The position numbers and the translations under genes are program-made. The notes beneath the pieces are model-generated. The model was not told where the DNA came from. It saw only the letters and a program-made list of their open reading frames with translations, and did no database searches. From DASSQJ01 sp963726295 (GTDB lineage: Bacteria; Actinomycetota; Actinomycetes; Actinomycetales; Dermatophilaceae): a stretch of 64,000 nucleotides of DNA. Position 1 is the first letter of the stretch. Every line of letters starts with the position of its first letter. Below are positions 25,623-33,807 of this stretch, in pieces. The stretch is from assembly GCA_963726295.1 (NCBI GenBank), contig CAVSBW010000001.1, positions 186,001 through 250,000 on the forward strand, given 5' to 3'.

Positions 25623-26222
25623 ATGCCCGTCTCCCACGGCACCACCCGCGCCGAGATCGTCGACCTCGCCGGCCGGCTCCTCGAGGACGAGGGCGTCGAG
25701 GCGGTGACGATGCGCCGCCTGGCCCGCGAGCTCGGGACGAGCTACCAGGTGGTCTACAGCCGGGTCGGCGGGAAGGCGGACCTGCTGCGAGCCGTGCACG
25801 ACGACGGATTCGCGCGGCTCACCGACCCCGGCGCGCTGGCCGCGCTGCCGACCCGCGGTGGTGGGCCCGTGGCCCTACGCCGGCTCGCGCTCTCGTACCT
25901 CGACTTCGCCGTCGCCAACCCGCGGCTCTTCGACGTGATGTTCGGTGACCCGGTGCCGGGTCTGGACCGCGACGAGCGGCTGCGTGAGGTCGAGCGGGCA
26001 GCGTTTCGGGCCTGCTGGGTCACCCCGACGCGCGACTGGCTCGACCGCGAGCACCCCGACCGCCCTCCCGGGTCGGCCTCCCGACTGGCCTGGCGCCTGT
26101 GGAGCGCCGTGCACGGCATCACCGTCCTGCACCTCGCCGGGCACCAGACGCCGTCCGGCGACGTCCGCGCCGAGGTCGGCCAGGTCGTCGGCCTGCTGCT
26201 CGCCGAGCCGCTACGAACCTGA
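25623..26222 (+). CDS. TetR/AcrR-family transcriptional regulator
   Basis: 199 residues. N-terminal helix-turn-helix: RAEIVDLAGRLLEDEGVEAVTMRRLARELGTSYQVVYSRVGGKADLL, with the recognition helix in SYQVVYSRV. The C-terminal ligand domain resembles TetR_C_33/WHG-type domains (RLALSYLDFAVANPRLFDVMFGD). The start at 25623 lies directly after the operators, so translation from a leaderless message is likely. It is divergent from the thioesterase gene and probably represses both genes until an acyl-CoA-like ligand binds; the ligand is inferred. Confidence 0.9.
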   Translation: MPVSHGTTRAEIVDLAGRLLEDEGVEAVTMRRLARELGTSYQVVYSRVGGKADLLRAVHDDGFARLTDPGALAALPTRGGGPVALRRLALSYLDFAVANPRLFDVMFGDPVPGLDRDERLREVERAAFRACWVTPTRDWLDREHPDRPPGSASRLAWRLWSAVHGITVLHLAGHQTPSGDVRAEVGQVVGLLLAEPLRT

Positions 26223-26225
26223 GCC

Positions 26226-27731
26226 TCAGCCCGACTGGACGCGTGCGATCCAGGCCTCGACGTCCTCGACGGTGCGCGGCATCGCCGCGGAGAGGTTCTC
26301 GTGGCCGTCCTCGGTGACGAGCACGTCGTCCTCGATGCGCACCCCGATGCCCCGGAACCGTTCTGGCGCCTTGAGGTCGTCCGCCTTGAAATACAGGCCG
26401 GGCTCGACGGTGAGCACCATGCCGGGGCGCAGCTCGGCGTCCATGTACTCCTGCCGCGTGGCGAGGGCGCAGTCGTGGACGTCGAGGCCGAGGTGGTGCG
26501 ACGTGCCGTGGACCATCCAGCGCCGGTGGTACTGACCGTGCTCCTTGTCGAGGGTCTCCTCGACCCCCACCCCATCCGGAAGCAGCCCCCACCTCTGGAG
26601 GTGCTCGGCCACGACGCTGATGGCGGCGTCGTGGATGTCGCTGAACCGGTTGCCCGGGCGCACGGCGGCCATGCCGGCGTCGGCCGCGGCCAGGACCGCC
26701 TCGTAGACCTCGCGCTGGGCGTCGGTGAAGGTGCCGTCGACGGGCAGGGTGCGGGTGATGTCGGCGGTGTAGAGGCTGTCGACCTCGACGCCGGCGTCGA
26801 TGAGCACCAGCTCGCCCTCGCGCACGTCCCCGGTGTTCTTGATCCAGTGCAGCGTGTTGGCGTGGTCGCCGGCGGCGCAGATCGAGTCGTAGCCCACGCC
26901 GTTGCCCCGGTGCCGCGCCCGCAGCGCGAACACGCCCTCGAGCCACCGCTCGCCGCGGCCGTTCTCGACGGCGTCGGGGAGCGCGGCGATCATCGCCTCG
27001 AAGCCCTCGTGCGTGGCGGCCACGGCGGCGCGCATCTGCTCCACCTCGTAGGCGTCCTTGCGCATGCGCAGGTGGGAGATGTCGTGCGCGAGGGCGTCGT
27101 CGCCCTCGGCGAGGGTTTCCTGCTCGGCGCCGTTCTCCACCCGGGCCGCGTCGAGCTGCTCGGCGAGCTCGCGGTCGGCGTCGCGGACGACGCGCACCGT
27201 GACCTCCCCGGCGTCCTTGGCGACGGCGTCCACCAGGCCCTCGGCGTGGCGGGCGGTGAGCCCCAGCTCCCGCTCGACGTCCTCGACCGTCGGCCGGGCG
27301 CCGACCCAGAACTCGCCGTACCGGGCATCGGAGAAGAACTCGTCGGTGTCGCGGTCGGCCAGGGGGCGGAAGTAGAGCACGGACTCGTGACCGGCGGGTG
27401 CGCCGTCGGCGTCCTCGACCGGCTCCATGACGAGAACGGCATCCGGCTCGCGGTCGGCCCCCAGGCCGGTGAGGTAGGCGAACGCGGTGTGCGGCCGGAA
27501 GACGTAGTCGGTGTCGTTGCTGCGCACGGTGAGGCCACCGGCGGGGACCACGAGGCGCTGCCGGGGGTACGCCGCACTGAGGACGGCGCGCCGGTCGGCG
27601 GCCGGGCCGGCCGCGGGGGAGGGCCCCTCGACCGTGGGCCGGCGGGGTGCCCAGTCCTCACGGATGAAGGCACGCAGCTCGTCGGTGGTGCTGCGGCCGC
27701 GGTTGTCGGCCTGCTGCTGTTGCTCGCTCAC
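26226..27731 (-). CDS. Xaa-Pro aminopeptidase (aminopeptidase P, M24B)
   Basis: 501 residues from a GTG at 27731 (VSEQQQQ). The N-terminal aminopeptidase-P domain (RRAVLSAAYPRQRLVVPAGG, DTDYVFRPHTAFAYLTG) precedes the pita-bread metallopeptidase. All metal ligands can be seen: IDAGVEVDSLYTADITRTLP (two Asp), MVHGTSHHLGLDVHD (His), LTVEPGLYF (Glu) and GVRIEDDVLVTEDG (Glu). It removes N-terminal residues next to proline using two manganese ions, in the cytoplasm. It ends 3 bases from the stop of the convergent TetR gene; the start abuts the divergent gene at 27784. Confidence 0.93.
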   Translation of the reverse strand: MSEQQQQADNRGRSTTDELRAFIREDWAPRRPTVEGPSPAAGPAADRRAVLSAAYPRQRLVVPAGGLTVRSNDTDYVFRPHTAFAYLTGLGADREPDAVLVMEPVEDADGAPAGHESVLYFRPLADRDTDEFFSDARYGEFWVGARPTVEDVERELGLTARHAEGLVDAVAKDAGEVTVRVVRDADRELAEQLDAARVENGAEQETLAEGDDALAHDISHLRMRKDAYEVEQMRAAVAATHEGFEAMIAALPDAVENGRGERWLEGVFALRARHRGNGVGYDSICAAGDHANTLHWIKNTGDVREGELVLIDAGVEVDSLYTADITRTLPVDGTFTDAQREVYEAVLAAADAGMAAVRPGNRFSDIHDAAISVVAEHLQRWGLLPDGVGVEETLDKEHGQYHRRWMVHGTSHHLGLDVHDCALATRQEYMDAELRPGMVLTVEPGLYFKADDLKAPERFRGIGVRIEDDVLVTEDGHENLSAAMPRTVEDVEAWIARVQSG

Positions 27732-27783
27732 CCGCCCATGCTCGCATGCCCGGCGGCGCCACCCTCCATGAGAAAGTGGGCGG

Positions 27784-28170
27784 ATGGGTCGGCACCGCGC
27801 TCCACGTCGGCGGGCCCCGCTCGTCATCGGCACCGGTGTCCTCCTCCTCGGTCCTGCCGCTGTCGCGTGGGGGCTGTCCGGGCCCCAGACCCGTCCTGCG
27901 CCCGTGCCCTCGGCGCCTCCGACGGTCGAGCTCGTCCAGTTGGCGCCGGCGCCGACCCCGGTGACGAGCCGATCTCGCGGGGTGCCGACCCCGGTGCCAG
28001 CACCGACCTCCGCGGCACCACGCGTGGAGGCACCCGCTCCGGCGCCCCCCACCGACACCCCGGCGGCGGCCCCGCCGAGCACGCCGAGCGCGGCCGCCCC
28101 CAGCCCGACACCGACCAAGACGAACCGGGGCAAGGGACCGCCGACGCCGAAGCCGACCAAGACGAAATGA
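27784..28170 (+). CDS. Pro/Ala/Thr-rich single-pass membrane protein
   Basis: 128 residues. A basic N-terminus (MGRHRAPRRRAP) leads into one hydrophobic segment (LVIGTGVLLLGPAAVAWGL, about 13-31), followed by about 95 residues of Pro/Ala/Thr-rich low-complexity sequence ending in Lys-rich PTPKPTKTK. Probably anchored in the membrane with the repeat-rich part crossing the cell wall. No domain recognised. It overlaps the DUF2332 gene by ATGA and heads a three-gene operon (27784-30751). Confidence 0.6.
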   Translation: MGRHRAPRRRAPLVIGTGVLLLGPAAVAWGLSGPQTRPAPVPSAPPTVELVQLAPAPTPVTSRSRGVPTPVPAPTSAAPRVEAPAPAPPTDTPAAAPPSTPSAAAPSPTPTKTNRGKGPPTPKPTKTK

Positions 28171-29213
28171 GCGCTCGACCGGACTCGTTCCCGGAGCGGC
28201 TGCGGGCGCACTTCGGCGACGAGCACCACCTGTACGGCGTCCTGCTCGCGGCGATGGCGGACGACTGGGAGGCGGGTGGGGTCAGCCGCGAGGTCTTCGA
28301 CGGCTGGGAGGACGTGCCGGCGCGCCAGTTCCCGCAGCTGCGGCTGCTCGCCGGGCTCTTCCGCGTCGTGCTGCGTGGGGACGCACCGGGGCTCGAGCAG
28401 CTCTACCCCGTGCTCGGCGGGACTGCCGACCCGGCCGGCGCCTGGGACGCCGTGCGGCCCGTGGTGGAGTCGCACCTCGACGAGCTGCGCGAGTCCCTGG
28501 CCGAGGCCCCGCAGACGAACGAGCCGGGGCGCGCGGTCGCGCTCCTCGTGGGGCTGACCGAGGCGGTGCGGCGCACCGGGATGCACCGGGTCCGGCTGCT
28601 GGAGCCCGGGGCGTCGGCGGGCCTGAACCTCCTCGTGGACCACTACCGCTTCGTCGGTGACGACTGGGCGGCCGGGCCCGAGAGCTCTCCGCTCGTGCTC
28701 GAGGGTTGTGGCGCACCCGGTCTGGTACCGGTGGACCTCACGGTGGTGGAGCGTCGGGGCTGCGACGTCGCCCCGGTCGACGCGGCGTCGGCCGAGGGGG
28801 CGCGGTACCTCACCTCGTTCGTCTGGCCCTGGATGGAGGCCCGGCACGCCCGCCTCGCCGGAGCCCTCGAGGTGGCGAGGGCCCACCCGGTCGCCGTCGA
28901 CCGGGCCCGCGGCGCCGCCTGGGTCGCCGAGCAGCTGGCGACGGCGCCGGAGGACGACGTCCTCACGGTCGTCTGGCACTCGGTCACCCGGCTGTACTGG
29001 CCGAGGGAGGAGTCGCGGGCGCTCGACGCGTCCGTCGCCGAGGCCTGCCGGCGGATGCCGCTCGTGCACGTCGGGATGGAGCACCCCTGGCCCGCCGACG
29101 GCTCGGAGCCGGTGCCGCGGGCGGGGGACGAGGTGGTGCCCGAGGTGGGGCTGGACGGCAAGGTCCTCGCCACCTGTGGGCACCACGGGCCACCCGTCCG
29201 GTGGGTCCGGTGA
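28167..29213 (+). CDS. DUF2332 family protein
   Basis: 348 residues, the usual DUF2332 length. Typical blocks: HLYGVLLAAMADDWEAGG, FPQLRLLAGLFRVVLRGDAPGLEQLYP, TNEPGRAVALLVGL, RLLEPGASAGLNLLVDHYRF and VWHSVTRLYWP. The EPGASAGLNL stretch looks like an AdoMet- or nucleotide-binding turn, but no reaction is known for the family. It is translationally coupled on both sides (ATGA at 28167, GTGA at 29210), the second partner being an acyl-CoA synthetase. Confidence 0.85.
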   Translation: MSARPDSFPERLRAHFGDEHHLYGVLLAAMADDWEAGGVSREVFDGWEDVPARQFPQLRLLAGLFRVVLRGDAPGLEQLYPVLGGTADPAGAWDAVRPVVESHLDELRESLAEAPQTNEPGRAVALLVGLTEAVRRTGMHRVRLLEPGASAGLNLLVDHYRFVGDDWAAGPESSPLVLEGCGAPGLVPVDLTVVERRGCDVAPVDAASAEGARYLTSFVWPWMEARHARLAGALEVARAHPVAVDRARGAAWVAEQLATAPEDDVLTVVWHSVTRLYWPREESRALDASVAEACRRMPLVHVGMEHPWPADGSEPVPRAGDEVVPEVGLDGKVLATCGHHGPPVRWVR

Positions 29214-30751
29214 GCGACCCCCTGCCTCCCGGACCGTTCAACATGGCCTCCTTCTGCCTCGCACCGGCCCCGCACCGCCGCCCGGGGCGCCTCGGCCTCA
29301 TCGTCACCCACGACCAGGCCCACGCGGATGCCGGGGCCGAGCACTGGACCTACGCCGAGCTCGACGACGCCGTCCGGGCGGCGGCGTGGGGGCTGCTCGA
29401 CCTCGGCGTCGCGCCGGGGGAGCGGCTCGTGCTCCGCCTCGGCGACACCAGCGACTTCGCTCTCGCCTTCTTCGGCGCGGTGGCGGCGGGCATCGTCCCC
29501 GTCCCGACCTCAGACCAGCTGACGCCGGAAGAGGTGGCGTACGTCGCGTCCGACTGCGGCGCGGTCGCCCTCGCGGTGGCGCCGGGCCTCGAGGTCGACC
29601 TCGGACTGCCCACGGTGGGACGTGAGGACCTCGCGCGGTGGCGGGCCGGCGAGGAGCGCGCGGGGTACGCCCTCTCGGACGCCGACGATCCCGCCTTCCT
29701 CGTCTACACCTCGGGCACGTCCGCCGAGCCCAAGGGCGTGGTGCACGCCCACCGCTCGGCGTGGGGTCGCCGGCCCATGCACACCGCGTGGCTGGGCATC
29801 GGCCCGGAGGACGTGGTGCTCCACACCGGCTCGCTCACGTGGACCTACACGCTCGGCGTCGGGCTCACCGACCCGTGGGCGGTCGGCGCCACCGCCGTCG
29901 TGCACAGCGGCCCTCGCGACCCGGCGGCCTGGCCTCGCGTCGTCGAGGCCACGGGCGCAACGGTCCTGGCCGCCGTTCCGGGCGTCTACCGGCAGCTGCT
30001 GAGACGCCACGGGGGCACCTCGCTGGCCGGTTCCGACGGTCCGCTGCGCACCCTCCGCCACGCCGTCACCGCCGGCGAGGCACTCACTCCGCCGCTGCTC
30101 GAGCAGTGGCGGGGCGCCACGGGGCTCGAGCTGTACGAGGCCCTCGGGATGAGCGAGGTGTCGACGTTCGTCTCCAGCGGGCCGGGCACCCCGGTGCTCC
30201 CGGGAAGCCCGGGCCGACCGCAGCCCGGACGGCGGGTGGCGGTGCTGCCGGTGGAGGGCGGCGACGTCCCGCTCGGCGCCGGTGAGCAGGGGCTGCTGGC
30301 GGTGCACCGGTCGGACCCGGGCCTCATGCTCGGGTACTGGGAACGCCCCGAGGAGGACGCCGCCGCGTGGCGGGGGGAGTGGTTCGTCAGCGCTGACCTC
30401 GTACACCTCGACGTCGCTGGCTACGTGCACCACCACGGCCGGCAGGACGACGTCATGACCTCGATGGGCTACCGCGTCTCGCCGCTCGAGGTCGAGCGGG
30501 TGCTCGCCCGGCACCCGGCAGTGGCCGACGTGGCTGTGGCGGAGGCAGTGGTGCGCGACGACGGGCTACACGTCGTCACCGCCTTCGTGGTCGTCGAGCC
30601 GGGTGCGACCCTCGACATCGGCGACCTGCTCGTCCACGCCCGCGCGCACCTCGCCGCCTACAAGTGTCCGCGCGAGGTGCGGCTGGTCGATGTGCTGCCC
30701 CGGACGCGTAACGGCAAGGTCCTGCGCCGGCTGCTGGCCGAGGGCCGCTGA
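29210..30751 (+). CDS. Acyl-CoA synthetase (AMP-dependent ligase)
   Basis: 513 residues from the GTG at 29210 within the GTGA overlap. ANL-superfamily motifs: P-loop-like FLVYTSGTSAEPKGVVHAH (near 165-180), YEALGMSEVS (A5), GEWFVSADLVHLD (A7), GRQDDVMTSMGYRVSPLEVE (A8 hinge) and the catalytic Lys in PRTRNGKVLRRLL (A10). It activates a carboxylate to acyl-AMP and then the CoA thioester. The look is of medium-chain/benzoate-type ligases. Last gene of the operon with DUF2332. Substrate unknown. Confidence 0.9.
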   Translation: MSDPLPPGPFNMASFCLAPAPHRRPGRLGLIVTHDQAHADAGAEHWTYAELDDAVRAAAWGLLDLGVAPGERLVLRLGDTSDFALAFFGAVAAGIVPVPTSDQLTPEEVAYVASDCGAVALAVAPGLEVDLGLPTVGREDLARWRAGEERAGYALSDADDPAFLVYTSGTSAEPKGVVHAHRSAWGRRPMHTAWLGIGPEDVVLHTGSLTWTYTLGVGLTDPWAVGATAVVHSGPRDPAAWPRVVEATGATVLAAVPGVYRQLLRRHGGTSLAGSDGPLRTLRHAVTAGEALTPPLLEQWRGATGLELYEALGMSEVSTFVSSGPGTPVLPGSPGRPQPGRRVAVLPVEGGDVPLGAGEQGLLAVHRSDPGLMLGYWERPEEDAAAWRGEWFVSADLVHLDVAGYVHHHGRQDDVMTSMGYRVSPLEVERVLARHPAVADVAVAEAVVRDDGLHVVTAFVVVEPGATLDIGDLLVHARAHLAAYKCPREVRLVDVLPRTRNGKVLRRLLAEGR

Positions 30752-30762
30752 CTCATCTACTT

Positions 30763-30781
30763 GTTATAGGGGAAGTATAAC
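30763..30781. promoter_or_regulatory. Inverted repeat operator upstream of the GntR gene
   Basis: GTTATA-N7-TATAAC, perfect arms, ending 14 bases before the GTG at 30796. The right arm doubles as a good -10 box (TATAAC), so binding of the YtrA-type GntR protein here would block its own promoter. Confidence 0.65.
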
Positions 30782-30795
30782 TTTAGGATGGTCGT

Positions 30796-31146
30796 GTGCT
30801 CATCCGCATCGACGAGTCCTCGCGGGTCCCGATGTACGCCCAGGTGGCGTCCTCGGTCCGGCGCCAGGTGGCGTCCGGAGAGCTGGCGGTCGGCACGCGG
30901 CTACCCCCGGCGCGGGAGCTCGCCGACGCCCTCGGCGTCAACCTCCACACCGTGCTGCGGGGCTACCAGGAGCTCCGCGACGAGGGGGTCATCGACCTGC
31001 GCCGCGGGCGGGGCGCCGTCGTCCGGCGGGCCCACGACACCGCGGGGGTGCGAACCGCGCTCGCGGACTACGTGGCCCAGGCGAGGCGAGCCGGGCTGAG
31101 CGCGGACGAGGCGCAGGCGCTCGTCCGGGAAGGGATGGAGTCATGA
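30796..31146 (+). CDS. GntR-family regulator, YtrA subfamily
   Basis: 116 residues, the short YtrA type with only a winged helix and a small C-terminal part: PMYAQVASSVRRQVASGELAVGTRLPPARELADALGVNLHTVLRGYQELRDEGVID is recognisable in blocks (GTRLPPARELA, LGVNLHTVLRGY). It starts at a GTG and overlaps the membrane protein gene by ATGA. YtrA-type regulators often repress the operon they lead, usually encoding membrane proteins, which fits both the operator at 30763-30781 and the downstream gene. Confidence 0.9.
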   Translation: MLIRIDESSRVPMYAQVASSVRRQVASGELAVGTRLPPARELADALGVNLHTVLRGYQELRDEGVIDLRRGRGAVVRRAHDTAGVRTALADYVAQARRAGLSADEAQALVREGMES

Positions 31147-32153
31147 ACCGCACCACACGCACCGTCGCCGTCGTCGTGGGCGGCCCGGTCCTCGTCTCGC
31201 TCGTCGTCGGCGCGGTCGCGTGGAGCATCCGCGGCGACCTGCCCGACCCCGTCGCCGTGCACTGGACCACGACGGGTCCTGACGGCTTCGCCCCGCGCGC
31301 CGGTGGGCTGCTCCTGGTCCTCCTCGGGCTGCCGGTGGGGCTCCTGGTGGGCGGCCTGGTCGCCCGCCTCGCCGGCCGGGCCCCCGGGTTCCGCCGCCTC
31401 GGCGCGGGGCTCGCGGTCGGGCTCACCGCCGGCATCGAGCTCGTCGTGCTCGGCACACTGTGGACCCAGCGCGGCCTCACCGATGCCGCTGACGCCCCGA
31501 CCCCGACCTCCTGGCTGCTCCTCGCGGTCCTCGTTGCCGTCGTGCTGGGCGTGCTCGCCGCCCGGCTCGTCCCACCGTCCGAACCGGCGCCGGCCCTCGA
31601 GCCCGTGCCCGGGTCCGCGCCGCGGCTGGCGCTCGGCGAGGGCGAGAGCGGGGCCTGGAGCCGCTGGGTCGTCGCCGGGTGGTGGGTGTTCGTCGTCGCG
31701 GGCGTGGCGGTGACTCCGGTCGCCGGGCTGGTCGCGATGGGTGTCGTGCCCGTGGGGTTCCTCGCCGTCGTCGTCGGGGTCCTCGTGATCGTGGCCGGGT
31801 CGGCCGTCTTCCGGGTCACCGCCGGACGGCGGGGCGTCGTGGTGTCGTCAGTGCTCGGCGTCCCGCGGTTCACCGTCCCCCTCGAGGAGGTGGCGGAGGC
31901 CGGTGTGGCCACGGTCGACCCCCTCCGGGACTTCGGTGGCTGGGGGTACCGGGCGGCACGGGGGGGTCGCTACGGCGTCGTCGTCCGCGGTGGTGAGGCG
32001 CTGTCCGTGCGCCGGGGCGACGGGACGACCTTCGTCGTCACCGTCGACCGCCCGGCCGAGGCCGCCGCCCTGCTCAACACACTCGCCGACCGGCAGCGGT
32101 CGGCCGGCGCCGAGGTCCCCCACCGCGAACGTGGCGCAGGACCGTCGTCCTGA
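31143..32153 (+). CDS. DUF1648-containing membrane protein
   Basis: 336 residues. The N-terminus has a hydrophobic helix (VAVVVGGPVLVSLVVGAVAW), then LPDPVAVHWTTTGPDGFAPR, the typical DUF1648 pattern (PxPxHWxxxGxxD). Five or six more helices follow, and a C-terminal PH-like soluble domain (GRRGVVVSSVLGVPRFTVPLEEVAEA, GTTFVVTVDRPAEAAALLNTL). Function unknown; coupled to the GntR regulator, so likely repressed by it and possibly involved in envelope-stress or antibiotic response as for other YtrA-type operons (inference). Confidence 0.8.
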   Translation: MNRTTRTVAVVVGGPVLVSLVVGAVAWSIRGDLPDPVAVHWTTTGPDGFAPRAGGLLLVLLGLPVGLLVGGLVARLAGRAPGFRRLGAGLAVGLTAGIELVVLGTLWTQRGLTDAADAPTPTSWLLLAVLVAVVLGVLAARLVPPSEPAPALEPVPGSAPRLALGEGESGAWSRWVVAGWWVFVVAGVAVTPVAGLVAMGVVPVGFLAVVVGVLVIVAGSAVFRVTAGRRGVVVSSVLGVPRFTVPLEEVAEAGVATVDPLRDFGGWGYRAARGGRYGVVVRGGEALSVRRGDGTTFVVTVDRPAEAAALLNTLADRQRSAGAEVPHRERGAGPSS

Positions 32154-32188
32154 CGCCGCTGGTTACCACGCTGCGGGTTCGCGGCAGC

Positions 32189-33700
32189 TCAGTCCTCGGC
32201 CCAGTCGAGGGTCCGCTCGACGGCCTTGCGCCAGCCGGCGTAGCCGTCGCTGCGCTGCTCCTCGGACCAGCTGGGCTCCCACCGCCGGTCCTCCGCCCAG
32301 TTCGCGCGCAGCTCGTCGGTGCTCTCCCAGAACCCCACCGCCAGTCCGGCGGCGTACGCGGCCCCGAGCGCGGTGGTCTCGGCGACGACGGGGCGCGAGA
32401 CCGGCACGCCGAGGATGTCGGCCTGCAGCTGCATGCACAGCTCGTTCGCGGTGACGCCACCGTCGACCTTGAGCGTCGTCAGCTCGACCCCGGAGTCGGC
32501 CACCATCGCGTCGGCGACGTCGCGGGACTGGTAGCAGATGGCCTCGAGGGTGGCCCGGGCCAGGTGGGCGTTGGTGTTGAAGCGCGAGAGCCCGACGATG
32601 GCGCCGCGCGCGTCGCTGCGCCAGTACGGGGCGAAGAGTCCGCTGAACGCGGGAACGAAGTAGATGCCGCCGGTGTCCTCGACCTGGGCGGCCAGCCGCT
32701 CGACCTCGGAGGCCCCGCTGATGATGCCGAGCTGGTCGCGCAGCCACTGCACGGCACTGCCGGTCACCGCGATCGACCCTTCGAGGGCGTACACGGGCTT
32801 CGCGTCCCCGAGCTGGTAGGCCACCGTCGTGAGTAGCCCGTTCTGGCTGCGCACCAGCTCCTCGCCGGTGTTGAGGAGGAGGAAGTTGCCGGTGCCGTAG
32901 GTGTTCTTGGCCTCGCCCGGGGCGAAGCACACCTGTCCGACCATCGCCGCGTGCTGGTCGCCGAGGACACCGGTGATCGGGATGCGGGCGGTGCGCCGCT
33001 CGCCCGACGTCGTGCCGTAGGCCTCGGCCTGGCTGCTCGCCTCGATCTCCGGCAGCATCGCGCGCGGGATGCCGAAGAAGCCGAGCAGCTCGTCGTCCCA
33101 GTCGAGGGTGGTGAGGTCCATGAGCATGGTTCGGCTGGCGTTGGTCACGTCGGTGACGTGCCGGCCGCCGTCGGGCCCGCCCGTGAGGTTCCACACGACC
33201 CACGTGTCGGGCGTCCCGAAGAGTGCGTCACCTCGCTCTGCCGTCTCGCGCAGGCCGTCGACGTTCTCGAGCATCCACTGGACCTTGCCGGCGGAGAAGT
33301 ACGTGGCGGGGGGCAGGCCGGCGCGCTCGCGGATGACGTCGCCGCGGCCGTCGGCGTCGAGGGCCCTGGCGATCGACGCGGTGCGGGTGTCCTGCCAGAC
33401 GATGGCGTTGTGGAGCGGGCGGCCGGTCTCGCGGTCCCAGACCACGGCGGTCTCGCGCTGGTTCGTGACGCCCATGGCGGCGAGGTCGGACCCGGCGAGG
33501 CCGGCACGGGTCAGCGCGGTGCCGATGACCGTCTGGGTCCGGTCCCAGATCTCGAGGGGGTCGTGCTCGACCCAGCCCGCCTTCGGGAGGACCTGTTCGT
33601 GCTCGAGCTGGTGGCGTGCCACCTCGCGCCCGTCGTGGTCGAAGACCATGAACCGGGTGCTCGTCGTGCCCTGGTCGACTGCCCCGATGAAGTCACCCAT
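32189..33700 (-). CDS. glpK: Glycerol kinase
   Basis: 503 residues, usual length for GlpK. FGGY-family features: FIGAVDQGTTSTRFMVFDHDG at the start, VTNQRETAVVWDRETGRPLHNAIVWQDTRT (glycerol site), GTGNFLLLNTGEE, and the C-terminal signature LKVDGGVTANELCMQLQADILGVPVSRP. It phosphorylates glycerol with ATP to sn-glycerol-3-phosphate in the cytoplasm. No glycerol facilitator or GlpD is adjacent, so the gene stands alone, converging on the DUF1648 gene and divergent from the MscS gene. Confidence 0.96.
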   Translation of the reverse strand: MGDFIGAVDQGTTSTRFMVFDHDGREVARHQLEHEQVLPKAGWVEHDPLEIWDRTQTVIGTALTRAGLAGSDLAAMGVTNQRETAVVWDRETGRPLHNAIVWQDTRTASIARALDADGRGDVIRERAGLPPATYFSAGKVQWMLENVDGLRETAERGDALFGTPDTWVVWNLTGGPDGGRHVTDVTNASRTMLMDLTTLDWDDELLGFFGIPRAMLPEIEASSQAEAYGTTSGERRTARIPITGVLGDQHAAMVGQVCFAPGEAKNTYGTGNFLLLNTGEELVRSQNGLLTTVAYQLGDAKPVYALEGSIAVTGSAVQWLRDQLGIISGASEVERLAAQVEDTGGIYFVPAFSGLFAPYWRSDARGAIVGLSRFNTNAHLARATLEAICYQSRDVADAMVADSGVELTTLKVDGGVTANELCMQLQADILGVPVSRPVVAETTALGAAYAAGLAVGFWESTDELRANWAEDRRWEPSWSEEQRSDGYAGWRKAVERTLDWAED

Positions 33701-33807
33701 GCAGCGACCATATCCGGGGCACCGCAGGCACGCGGGCGCGCTCCTCCTGGTGCTGACTACTCTCGTGGAAAGCCAATCGGTGGGACGACGACGAGACGGG
33801 ACGCGCG

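Noticed and set aside
32170..32188. Weak GCTGC/GCAGC stem between DUF1648 and glpK genes
   Set aside because: Only five clean pairs with a nine-base loop; too weak to call.
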